Source: an uncultured Marvinbryantia sp.
GTDB lineage: Bacteria > Bacillota > Clostridia > Lachnospirales > Lachnospiraceae
DNA length: 64,000 nucleotides
Assembly: GCF_905201705.1 (NCBI RefSeq)
Contig: NZ_CAJKOX010000010.1
Coordinates: 1 to 64,000 of the forward strand
Direction of reading: 5' to 3'
In this document: positions 1 to 7,296 of the stretch, in pieces
Layout: every line of letters starts with the position of its first letter
How positions within the stretch are numbered: position 1 is the stretch's first letter
Notes under the pieces: model-generated
Told to the model about the DNA's origin: nothing
What the model saw: the letters and a program-made list of their open reading frames with translations, nothing else
Database searches by the model: none
Translations under genes and position numbers: made by a program

Positions 1-142
1 GTGCAGATGTCAGAGTTAATTACTCTCTAACTACTACACTTTTATGGTACTAAAAAGCGCTATGCAGTCAGAAAAACTTTTGCACAGCACTTTTTATATC
101 ATTCTGATACGACTGATATCTCTATCTGAAACAGTCCATTAC

Positions 143-661
143 TTAAACTCTTTTTACTTTAATTTTTAATTCCATATCTTTGGGCGGTAAAGCCACATTG
201 CTCTTACCTACCGCGATGCTGGACAGCGCATGATATTCCTCCGGAATACCAAGAATCTTTTTCAGCTCTGCATCCGCGCTGACTGCAAAAGCAGTTCCCC
301 ATACGACAACACTTCCCAGCCCGGCTTCAACTGCTTCAAGCATCATATTTTCCATAATACAGCCTGCGTTCGCATAATCAATGCCAGGCGCCGGCATGTC
401 TTTAGAAGATATGATTATCAATGAAGGGGCGCCATACAAGGGGTCTCCTTCTGTGTTCATGATATTTTTCACAAGCATGGAAATACGCTGTAATATTTCT
501 TTATCCTGTACAACCGTCAATAAAATATCATCATACATTCCCATACCCACCGGAGCTGCACATCCGGCTCTCAGAATCTGTTCCAGTTCCTGCTCAGATA
601 TCTGTTCCGGCTTATAGGAACGGACAGAGCTCCTGTTTGCTATCGTTTTCATAGTTTCCAT
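143..661 (-). CDS. nitroreductase family protein
   Basis: A 172-residue protein of the FMN-dependent nitroreductase superfamily. It opens with the usual RSSVRSY motif (residues 11-17), which contacts FMN phosphate. A mid-protein segment (DYANAGCIMENMMLEAVEAGLGSVVVWG) and the C-terminal IAVGKS stretch are also typical. Family members reduce nitro groups, quinones or flavins with NAD(P)H in the cytoplasm; the substrate here cannot be read. GGAGATG lies about 10 bases before ATG 661. It is divergent from an Rrf2 regulator and shares a 126-bp control region with it, so a redox- or electrophile-responsive role is a reasonable inference. Confidence 0.85.
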   Translation of the reverse strand: METMKTIANRSSVRSYKPEQISEQELEQILRAGCAAPVGMGMYDDILLTVVQDKEILQRISMLVKNIMNTEGDPLYGAPSLIIISSKDMPAPGIDYANAGCIMENMMLEAVEAGLGSVVVWGTAFAVSADAELKKILGIPEEYHALSSIAVGKSNVALPPKDMELKIKVKRV

Positions 662-677
662 ATCAATTTACATCTCC

Positions 678-704
678 AATCTGTAATATTTTATATTACA
701 GATT
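678..704. promoter_or_regulatory. perfect 12-bp inverted repeat, likely Rrf2 operator
   Basis: AATCTGTAATAT and ATATTACAGATT are exact reverse complements separated by TTT. The dyad covers the -10 and start region of the nitroreductase promoter. A further half-site, TTACAGATT, lies at 733-741 over the -35 of the Rrf2 gene. Both genes are therefore likely controlled by the Rrf2 protein; binding itself is inferred. Confidence 0.75.
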
Positions 705-729
705 ATAACAGGTTTTTTTGTAATGTCAA
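702..729 (-). promoter_or_regulatory. nitroreductase promoter
   Basis: On the minus strand TTGACA (724-729) and TATAAT (702-707) are separated by 16 bases. The -10 overlaps the inner edge of the 678-704 dyad, an arrangement that suits repression. Confidence 0.75.
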
Positions 730-739
730 CACTTACAGA

Positions 740-768
740 TTGACTTTCTGCAAAAATTTTATTAAACT
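740..768 (+). promoter_or_regulatory. Rrf2 regulator promoter
   Basis: TTGACT (740-745) and TAAACT (763-768) have a 17-base spacer. The half-site TTACAGATT (733-741) touches the -35, so autoregulation is likely. Confidence 0.65.
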
Positions 769-788
769 AATAGCCAGAGGTGATATCT

Positions 789-1223
789 ATGAAAGTCGGT
801 ACACAGTTTTCGATTGCTGTTCATGCCATGCTGATGGTTGCCTATTTTCCAGAGGTAAAAATCACAAGCGAAGTAGTCGCTCAGAGTGTCGGATGCAATC
901 CCGTTATTATCCGTAATGCCTTCGCAAAATTAAAACGTGCGAATCTCTTATTAACGAAATCCGGGAAAGGCAAAACAGAGCTTGCCCGTTCTGCGGATGA
1001 AATCTCATTATGGGATATTTACTCAGCTATCGAAGGTCCTGACGCAGAATTTATATTCAAAATCCATACAGGTACGTCGGGCATTTGTCCTGTGGGAAGT
1101 CAGATTTGTGACATTCTCCGGGAGCACCTGACAACGGCCGCTAATGCCATGAAAAATGAATTATCTGCAATAAAATTATCAGATTTGAAAAATGAACTCA
1201 ATCATAAAAAGCCGGAAAAATGA
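789..1223 (+). CDS. Rrf2 family transcriptional regulator
   Basis: A 144-residue winged-helix regulator of the Rrf2 family. The helix-turn-helix lies at about residues 24-50 (KITSEVVAQSVGCNPVIIRNAFAKLKRANLL), followed by the wing (SGKGKTELA) and dimerisation helix. Start ATG 789 is preferred over GTG 780 because AGAGGTGAT lies directly before it and would overlap the GTG. Cysteines at 36, 100 and 107 (ICPVGSQIC) do not match the three-Cys cluster spacing of IscR or NsrR, so a thiol switch or a different cofactor is possible. It probably represses itself and the divergent nitroreductase through the dyad between them. Confidence 0.88.
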   Translation: MKVGTQFSIAVHAMLMVAYFPEVKITSEVVAQSVGCNPVIIRNAFAKLKRANLLLTKSGKGKTELARSADEISLWDIYSAIEGPDAEFIFKIHTGTSGICPVGSQICDILREHLTTAANAMKNELSAIKLSDLKNELNHKKPEK

Positions 1224-1329
1224 GGCAGAAATTTTTCCACTTTGCTCCGGTCCGCGCTAAACAGATGTCCCCCGGACATCCAGAAATACTGTACGAAGGA
1301 AGGTGGAATTTCTACTGCAGAAAAACAGC

Positions 1330-1363
1330 GGGACAGGAGAAGCTATCATCATTCCTCCTGCCC
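1330..1363 (+). terminator. possible terminator after Rrf2 gene
   Basis: GGG-A-CAGGAG pairs with CTCCTG-CCC (bulged A) around a 15-base loop. The T-tract after it is weak. The rest of the 200-bp gap shows nothing else. Confidence 0.35.
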
Positions 1364-1425
1364 TGCAGTCTTATTTCACAGCTATTATATCTATTTTACC
1401 TGCCGACTAATATGGCAACCGGAAT

Positions 1426-2255
1426 TTACCCCTGGCGAAAAGCATATTTTCCTTTTCCGCTGCCTTCTACTATATGTATAATATGCAACTCGTCGCTCAT
1501 CTTTTGAATATATGAGGTGGCTGTAGCTTCGGAACAGCCTAACACTTTTACTATCCTGGAATTACCAAATACTTCTGAACCAAGCTGTTCAAATATCTGT
1601 ATCAATCTGCGTTTTGTACTGGATGAATAATGCGAATCCATAATAATTTGCTTTCTCTGGTTTCGCTCTCAATCCCGCTTTTTTCCCCAGGTTTCGTATC
1701 ATTCTTTATTTTCATGTACTCCTCATTTCCCGGAATCACGACAGAAGTAATATTATCCGTAATATCAAAGGTTTTATAATACAAAGCTGGAGATCCATTT
1801 TCTTTCAATGCTCTTTTTGCTTCACCAATACCTGTTCCAAATGATTCAATGATACCCAGAGCTTTAAACATATCTCTTATCTAAAACAGCAAAATTCTTA
1901 ATTTTTTTCTCAGCAGGGTCATTCTTATCCAACAGACCAAGTGATTTAGCCATCTGAGTTTTATCAAGAGTGCCCATAATTTCCCTGTCACTTGTCTGGG
2001 AAAGATATTCTCTAATAAAATCTAAATTTAAATCATCAATAGTGGCTTCTGCATTTGTTAATGAGGAAAAATGGAAATTTGCAAACTTTCGTAATAAATC
2101 ATATTCTTCATCTACTCTGGCCAGTCTTGTATCTGATTCTATCCTCACATAACGTCCTGGTCTCAGACTTATTCGTTTATCCTTTTCAACCTTCTCAGTG
2201 ACCATAAATGGACCACCCGTTTGACGCTGCACAACAACCAACAAATAATTCTACC
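1426..2255 (-). pseudogene. remnant of AlbA_2-type ATP-binding regulator
   Basis: Three minus-strand fragments together resemble the back half of the large AlbA_2/HATPase_c_4 family often annotated as transcriptional regulator or helicase. Fragment 2244-1864 carries a PYVRxGSxT-like stretch (GRYVRIESDTRLA) and the IDDLNLDFIREYL helix. Fragment 1871-1602 begins FKALGIIESFGTGIGEAKRAL, matching the GHKL-like C-terminal part. Fragment 1641-1426 is a winged helix (IVKVLGCSEATATSYIQKM). The AlbA_2 domain is missing, the middle is deleted at about 1864-1871, and the frame shifts near 1641. It is a decayed gene; a short separate winged-helix protein from 1641 is the only alternative. Confidence 0.7.
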
Positions 2256-2346
2256 CCTTAAAGCGATTACTTATTATTTCAAATGCTACATTCGGATATA
2301 GGAAAGACCTTAATGTATAAAAAATCCTCATGATGCCGAGGATATT

Positions 2347-2727
2347 ATGCAGGAAACCTACATATCCGTCTATCAGTCCGCTATCAGTTATCAGTCGCAC
2401 GGAAAGCCTATGGCATGGCTTTTGCGGATTGCCCGCAATTTCACTTTTCTGAAGCTTCGGGATAAAAAGAAGCACCAGGCGCTCTCCGCGGAAGAAATGG
2501 AACAGTGGCTGTGCGGGCAGTATCAGCTCGACCAGGACGATAAACTGGTTCTGGAGGCCGCCCTGAACATTCTCAGTGATGAAGAACGGCAGATTATTAC
2601 GCTCCACAGTATCAGCGGGCTGAAGCACCGGGAAATTGCCGATTTACTGAATCTGAAGCTGACCACGGTGTTATCCAAATATCACAGAGGACTCAAAAAA
2701 CTAAAAGATGCGATTCGGGAGGTATAA
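2347..2727 (+). CDS. ECF sigma factor, 5' end damaged
   Basis: Encodes sigma region 2 from its middle onwards (PHDAEDIMQETYISVYQ, the core-binding helix, begins upstream of ATG 2347) and a complete region 4 (LSDEERQIITLHSISGLKHREIADLLNLKLTTVLSKYHRGLKKLKD). The reading frame is open only from 2314. Family-like residues before that point fall in other frames, so the first 40 or so codons are lost or frameshifted near the A-run at 2319-2324. The join with the AlbA_2 remnant at about 2255 marks a rearrangement. It is followed 2 bases later by the anti-sigma-like gene. Whether a functional sigma is still made is doubtful. Confidence 0.7.
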   Translation: MQETYISVYQSAISYQSHGKPMAWLLRIARNFTFLKLRDKKKHQALSAEEMEQWLCGQYQLDQDDKLVLEAALNILSDEERQIITLHSISGLKHREIADLLNLKLTTVLSKYHRGLKKLKDAIREV

Positions 2728-2729
2728 CC

Positions 2730-3998
2730 ATGAAACGGAAACATATTCCAGCAGAAGAACAATACCGGAATACCATGCAGAAAATCACTCCCGATGTGTA
2801 CCCCGCCATTCTGGAAGCCTGTCGGGATCCCCGGCGCACCTCTTTGGGTGACGGACTGCCCCTGCATACCGACAAAGCTTTGCCTTTCCGTATGCGCCGC
2901 AGGTACCGGAGTGCGGCGGCCGCCATTCTGCTGCTCATTCTCGGTTTTTCGGGCGGACGCTATTATCTGGGCGGAAGCGCAGTCGTATCCCTGGATGTAA
3001 ATCCCAGCATATCTCTTGAGGTCAATCGCCTAAACAGGGTCACCAGGGTGAATGCGTTAAACGAGGATGGTAAAGCCATTCTGGGCGAAATGAATCTGAA
3101 GGGGACAGATATCGACGTGGCTGTAAACGCACTGATCGGCGCTATGGTAAAGGCGGGATATCTCAGCGAGATGGAAAATTCTGTTCTCCTCAGCGTGCAG
3201 GATGAGGACGGGAAATCCGGCAAAGAGCTGCAGACCGAACTGACACAATGCATACAGCAGGCATTTGACGGAGCTTCTATCGAGGGAGCCGTTATCAGCC
3301 AGAATCTGACCGCCAGCGAGGCACAGTATCAGGAACTTGCCGACAGATTTCAGATTTCCGAAGGAAAGGCGGCTCTGGCTTGTCAGATTGCCTCCCAGAA
3401 TTCTGCGATGACTGCTGACGATGTCGCCGCATTGTCCGTCAATGATATTAATCTGCTTGCCAGCTCCCAGGGCCTCGAGCTGGGCGATGCGCAGGCTCTG
3501 GGCACTGCCAGCTCAAAAAGCTATATCGGAGAGGAAAAAGCGGCGGAGCTTGCATTTGAATTTTCCGGGATGGACCCGGCGGATGTCCGCTATCTCCAGG
3601 TTGCTATGGATTATAAAAGCGGTATCGTCACTTATGAGGTAGAGTTTTATAAAGACGAATATAAATATGAATATGAGCTGGACGCCTCAGACGGCGATTT
3701 ACTGGAATGGGAATCCGAGTGGAAACGCGCCGACCTTCTGGAAGCCGAGCTGCAGGAGCTGGAATATGAAGAGACTATCTCCGGAATCAGTGATGAACAG
3801 GCGCTTGCCATTGCCGCTGACCATGCCGGAGTCGCATTGGAGGATATTTTATTTTCCAAAATAACGCCCTCTTATGAGCAGGAGACTGAATTTTTTGATG
3901 TGGAATTTGTCGCCGGTGAATATGAATACGAGTATAAAATCAATCCTTCCACAGGAGAAATTCTGGAATATACACACATCACCAAAGCGTACCCTTGA
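2730..3998 (+). CDS. RsgI-like anti-sigma membrane protein with two PepSY domains
   Basis: A 422-residue single-pass membrane protein. Residues 1-57 are cytosolic and basic, 61-78 form a membrane helix, and 84-115 match the juxtamembrane segment of clostridial RsgI proteins (VSLDVNPSISLEVN), in which an Asn-Pro pair (here N91-P92) is, as I recall, the autoproteolysis site. The outer part carries two PepSY-like domains (about 265-330 and 350-415), each ending in a YEYE-type strand. GGGAGG precedes ATG 2730, and the gene follows the ECF sigma stop by 2 bases. The pair would form a signal-responsive sigma/anti-sigma unit, with the PepSY part as likely sensor or protease modulator. Confidence 0.75.
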   Translation: MKRKHIPAEEQYRNTMQKITPDVYPAILEACRDPRRTSLGDGLPLHTDKALPFRMRRRYRSAAAAILLLILGFSGGRYYLGGSAVVSLDVNPSISLEVNRLNRVTRVNALNEDGKAILGEMNLKGTDIDVAVNALIGAMVKAGYLSEMENSVLLSVQDEDGKSGKELQTELTQCIQQAFDGASIEGAVISQNLTASEAQYQELADRFQISEGKAALACQIASQNSAMTADDVAALSVNDINLLASSQGLELGDAQALGTASSKSYIGEEKAAELAFEFSGMDPADVRYLQVAMDYKSGIVTYEVEFYKDEYKYEYELDASDGDLLEWESEWKRADLLEAELQELEYEETISGISDEQALAIAADHAGVALEDILFSKITPSYEQETEFFDVEFVAGEYEYEYKINPSTGEILEYTHITKAYP

Positions 3999-4212
3999 TC
4001 ATAATCCTCCTCCACAGACAGCAGCATTTCCACCTGTGCCCCGGCATTCGCCGCACAGGTGGAATTTTCTATGAAGAGTATACGGCACCGCGCCGCCGTT
4101 CACCACGCAGGTGAAAATTTTTCCAGAAAAGTAAAAATGCCTGCAATAAAACGGCAGACGGATGCATTAATATGGTATAACAAACAATCACACATCAAAG
4201 GAGGAAACTATC

Positions 4213-4887
4213 ATGAGAAACAACGCGAAAAAACTAATTCCGCTGCTGCTGACAATCATTGTGCTTCTTTCCCTGTCAATCACCGCTTCCGCGGCGACTG
4301 CAAAGAAAATTTCTATCGCCGGGTCACTGAAAACAATGGTGGTCGGTCAGAAAAATGAACTGGATACAAAGATTACTCCAAAGAGCGCAAAGGTCAGAGA
4401 CAGAAATATTGTATGGACCAGCAGCAACCCGAAAGTAATCCGGATTCTGGAAAACTACGACGATGAGACAGAAATTAAGGCTTTAAAGGCGGGTACTGCG
4501 ACGATCACCGTATCCATCAAGGGCACAAACTTAAAAGCCAGCAGAAAAATTACGGTAAAAAATTCCTCTGCCGCATCTGTCAGCAGCTACACGAAAAAAA
4601 TCAGCTCCTGCACCGAAAGTCTGAAGGATATTTACAACAGCATCAAAAAAGCAACCGTTAAAAGCGGCTACTCTGCAGCCCGCAAGCAGGCGAAGACCTA
4701 TGAAAACAAGCTTGAAAAAATCGAAGACCAGCTCGATGAGCTGGAAGATACCATAAAGAGCCTTTACCGCTCCGGCAAATTTACCGCCAGCCAGTACAAT
4801 TCCTTAAAGAAAAAGCTGAAAAGCGCCGACCGCTATGCCGATAAAGCAGAAGACTATCTTGAAAGAAAGTTTGGAGATTTCGACTGA
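4213..4887 (+). CDS. secreted protein with bacterial Ig-like (BIG2) domain
   Basis: A 224-residue exported protein. Residues 1-29 form a signal peptide ending ITASA|AT. A single BIG2-like domain follows (about 35-118: LKTMVVGQKNELDTKITPKSA, IVWTSSNPKVIRI, LKAGTATITVSI). Residues 125-220 are a lysine-rich, helical, coiled-coil-like tail. BIG2 domains usually serve in surface or cell-wall proteins, but no sortase or wall anchor is present, so it is probably free or held by charge. AAAGGAGG precedes the ATG, and a terminator closes the gene: it is monocistronic. Confidence 0.75.
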   Translation: MRNNAKKLIPLLLTIIVLLSLSITASAATAKKISIAGSLKTMVVGQKNELDTKITPKSAKVRDRNIVWTSSNPKVIRILENYDDETEIKALKAGTATITVSIKGTNLKASRKITVKNSSAASVSSYTKKISSCTESLKDIYNSIKKATVKSGYSAARKQAKTYENKLEKIEDQLDELEDTIKSLYRSGKFTASQYNSLKKKLKSADRYADKAEDYLERKFGDFD

Positions 4888-4901
4888 TTCTATTTAAAAG
4901 C

Positions 4902-4942
4902 ATCCCCTTTTGGTTTTCCCGGAACCAGAAGGGGCTGTTTTT
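4902..4942 (+). terminator. terminator of BIG2 gene
   Basis: CCCCTTTTGGTTTTCC pairs with GGAACCAGAAGGGG, followed by CTGTTTTTG. Confidence 0.85.
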
Positions 4943-4994
4943 GTCTCCAGTTCAAAGACGCAATCGATAACATACTCTTGACGCTTCTCAGGTT

Positions 4995-5291
4995 TCACAC
5001 CTGATTATCTTTTCTCCACGGTGTTTCGTAGTGATACCATCGATTTGCTGCATGATCAGCAAGTCTTGAAAAAGGATATATTTCTATTCCACGTTCGTTT
5101 AATTTGTCCTCTAAATAATCTCGAACCATCCATACATTAGCCGGATTTGGATGGTTCATGGTAAGGATCCGTTTCAGCTCATTCTCTGAAAGTCTGAGGT
5201 CAGAAAGTACGGTTTCTAAATCCATATCTAACCGCTTGAAGTTTTCCTGTAGTTCTCTGGCAGTATTTCTTGTCTGCATTGGTGTAAGCAT
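4995..5291 (-). CDS. DUF2316 family protein
   Basis: A 98-residue protein that fits DUF2316: it opens MLTPMQTRNTARELQENF and contains an HTH-like helix pair (LETVLSDLRLSENELKRIL) and the VWMVRDYLEDKL segment, ending in the characteristic aromatic RWYHYETPW. The function of the family is unknown. TAGGAGA precedes ATG 5291. It is the last gene of the MarR-MATE-DUF2316 operon, so it may assist regulation or detoxification linked to the efflux pump (inference from context only). Confidence 0.75.
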   Translation of the reverse strand: MLTPMQTRNTARELQENFKRLDMDLETVLSDLRLSENELKRILTMNHPNPANVWMVRDYLEDKLNERGIEIYPFSRLADHAANRWYHYETPWRKDNQV

Positions 5292-5344
5292 GATACTATC
5301 TCCTAATTAATATTGAAGCATACTGTATTTCTTTAACTTTTCAT

Positions 5345-6712
5345 TTATAGCGGCATCTTTTTTAGTTCCATAAACAACAATATAACCGCTATGAAAAAAG
5401 CTATAAGGTCAGAAATTGGGGTGGCATACATGATTCCGTCTATACCGAAAAAATGCGGCAGTATTATCAAAAGCGGCAATAAAAAAATTATCTGCTTTGA
5501 CAATGACAAAAACGCACCTTTTAAAGCTTTTCCAATCGAAGGGAAAAAGGTTGTTATCGCAATCTGCATTCCATTTAAGAATACAAAGAACAGGAAAACC
5601 CTCATATATTTTGTGGCAAATTCAAAATACAGTTCATCTCCGGTTCCAAACAGAGATATAATCTGTGCCGGGAAAATTTGAAATATAGCAAATATAGCAA
5701 CAGAAATTATAAATGTTGACTTCAATAACAGCTTTACTGTTTCCCTAACCCTGCCATATTGCTGCGCTCCATAATTAAAGCTGCAGATTGGTTGGGAACC
5801 CTGTACAATGCCTAATACAACCGAAGTAAAAATAACATTTATTTTGGAAATAATTCCTGCAACAGCAATTGGAATATCGCTTCCGTAAATTGACAGTTCT
5901 CCATAAGTCCTCAAAAGATTATTTGTAACGATCTGAATGATCATTGTTGAGCACTGAAAAATAAAAGAAGTAAAGCCCAACGAGACGATCGTTTTGATAA
6001 AAGAAATTTGGGGAAAAAAATCCTTTAAACAAAATTTTACCGTTTTAAATCTTGGAAAATACAATAACAATAAAAGCGCAGATATGATCTGGCTGATCAC
6101 AGTCGCCCATGCCGCGCCGGAAATCCCCATGTGAAACACAAAAATGAACAAAGGGTCCAGAATCGTATTCAAAACAGCTCCCGTTATAACTGCCATCATG
6201 GAATACGCTGCGTTTCCATCTGCCCGTACCAAAGGGTTTATACCTGTAGAGAGCAGAAGAAATGGAATGCCAAAGGATGTAATATCGGCATATTCCATAG
6301 AATAATCGAGAATCCGGTCAGTTGCTCCAAAAGCAATCATAAGAGGCTTCAAACAGCTTCTTACAATAATACAGATAAAAAGTCCGCATGCGATAAGCAT
6401 CGTAACGGCGGTACCGGCACTCTTTTTTGCATTATCAGAATTATTGCGCCCCAATTCCAGATTGAATGTCGCGGCAGAACCCAAGCCTGTCATAAGCCCG
6501 ATCGCCATACAAACTGTAGTGATCGGAAAAGCTATGTTCGTAGCAGCATTTCCTAAATAGCCGACCCCCTGCCCGATAAAAATCTGGTCAACAATGTTAT
6601 AAAGCGCATTTACTATATTTGCAATAACCGCAGGTACGGCAAGGGAAAATAAAAGTTTAGAAACAGGCTTATAGCCCATTGGGTTTTCTGAAATCACTTT
6701 TTGGTTTTCCAT
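5345..6712 (-). CDS. MATE family multidrug efflux transporter
   Basis: A 455-residue, 12-helix membrane protein made of two MatE repeats. The first opens with PVSKLLFSLAVPAVIANIVNALYNIVDQIFIGQGVG; the second has GIVQGSQPICSFNYGAQQYGRVRE, the usual repeat motif. Family members expel cationic drugs and dyes using Na+ or H+ gradients. AAAGGAGGAGG precedes ATG 6712. It follows the MarR gene by 15 bases and precedes DUF2316 by 53 bases. A deleted relative lies at 16630-16893. Confidence 0.92.
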   Translation of the reverse strand: MENQKVISENPMGYKPVSKLLFSLAVPAVIANIVNALYNIVDQIFIGQGVGYLGNAATNIAFPITTVCMAIGLMTGLGSAATFNLELGRNNSDNAKKSAGTAVTMLIACGLFICIIVRSCLKPLMIAFGATDRILDYSMEYADITSFGIPFLLLSTGINPLVRADGNAAYSMMAVITGAVLNTILDPLFIFVFHMGISGAAWATVISQIISALLLLLYFPRFKTVKFCLKDFFPQISFIKTIVSLGFTSFIFQCSTMIIQIVTNNLLRTYGELSIYGSDIPIAVAGIISKINVIFTSVVLGIVQGSQPICSFNYGAQQYGRVRETVKLLLKSTFIISVAIFAIFQIFPAQIISLFGTGDELYFEFATKYMRVFLFFVFLNGMQIAITTFFPSIGKALKGAFLSLSKQIIFLLPLLIILPHFFGIDGIMYATPISDLIAFFIAVILLFMELKKMPL

Positions 6713-6727
6713 ACAGTGCCTCCTCCT

Positions 6728-7141
6728 TTAATCACACACTCTGTCAAGGATAGATTGAAAAATCGCCAGTTCCGCATCAGAGATATCTTTAAACAAAAAT
6801 TTTTCAGCATCAATCACGATGTCCCAATATTTCCTGACAATTTCTTCCCCTTGTTCCGTTAAATACAAAGTATAGGCACGTCTGTCATTTTCCGAGCGTA
6901 TACGTTTCACATAATTCTTTTTTTCAAACTTGTCAATCGTTTGAACCATAACATTCCTGTCTTTGTGATTGAGTTCCGCAAGCCTTATTTGTGTAATTCC
7001 CGGATTCTCATACAAAAACAATAGCGTCACATAATTTCCATAGGTTATACCGATTTCCTGGAAATATGGTTTGGTATACTCGTGAACCCTGTCACGGGCA
7101 CGCATAAGCTTAAAACAAATCGTCTCTTTTATTGAGTACAC
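6728..7141 (-). CDS. MarR family transcriptional regulator
   Basis: A 137-residue winged-helix regulator (GITQIRLAELNHKDRNVMVQTIDKFEKKNYVKRIRSENDRRAYTLYLTEQG). Start GTG 7141 is chosen because AGGAGG (7151-7156) lies 9 bases upstream; the longer open frame to 7174 would run through that ribosome binding site. MarR proteins usually repress their own operon until a phenolic ligand or oxidant releases them. The near-perfect palindrome at 7156-7182, just upstream, is the probable site. It is the first gene of the operon with the MATE pump. Confidence 0.88.
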   Translation of the reverse strand: MYSIKETICFKLMRARDRVHEYTKPYFQEIGITYGNYVTLLFLYENPGITQIRLAELNHKDRNVMVQTIDKFEKKNYVKRIRSENDRRAYTLYLTEQGEEIVRKYWDIVIDAEKFLFKDISDAELAIFQSILDRVCD

Positions 7142-7155
7142 GAAGCGCGACCTCC

Positions 7156-7182
7156 TATATAATATGTTATACATACTATATA
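7156..7182. promoter_or_regulatory. MarR operator, 12-bp inverted repeat
   Basis: TATATAATATGT and ACATACTATATA around a TAT centre match their reverse complement at 11 of 12 positions. The dyad lies next to the ribosome binding site of the MarR gene and probably covers its -10/start region. Confidence 0.7.
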
Positions 7183-7296
7183 GAAAACCGCATAAATTGT
7201 CAAGAGTAATTTTGTTTATACCTCTTTAACGTACATGAGCATTCATACATGGAAGCTGCCGGGTGGTTACCCTCCCATGTATCCAGACGAATTGCA

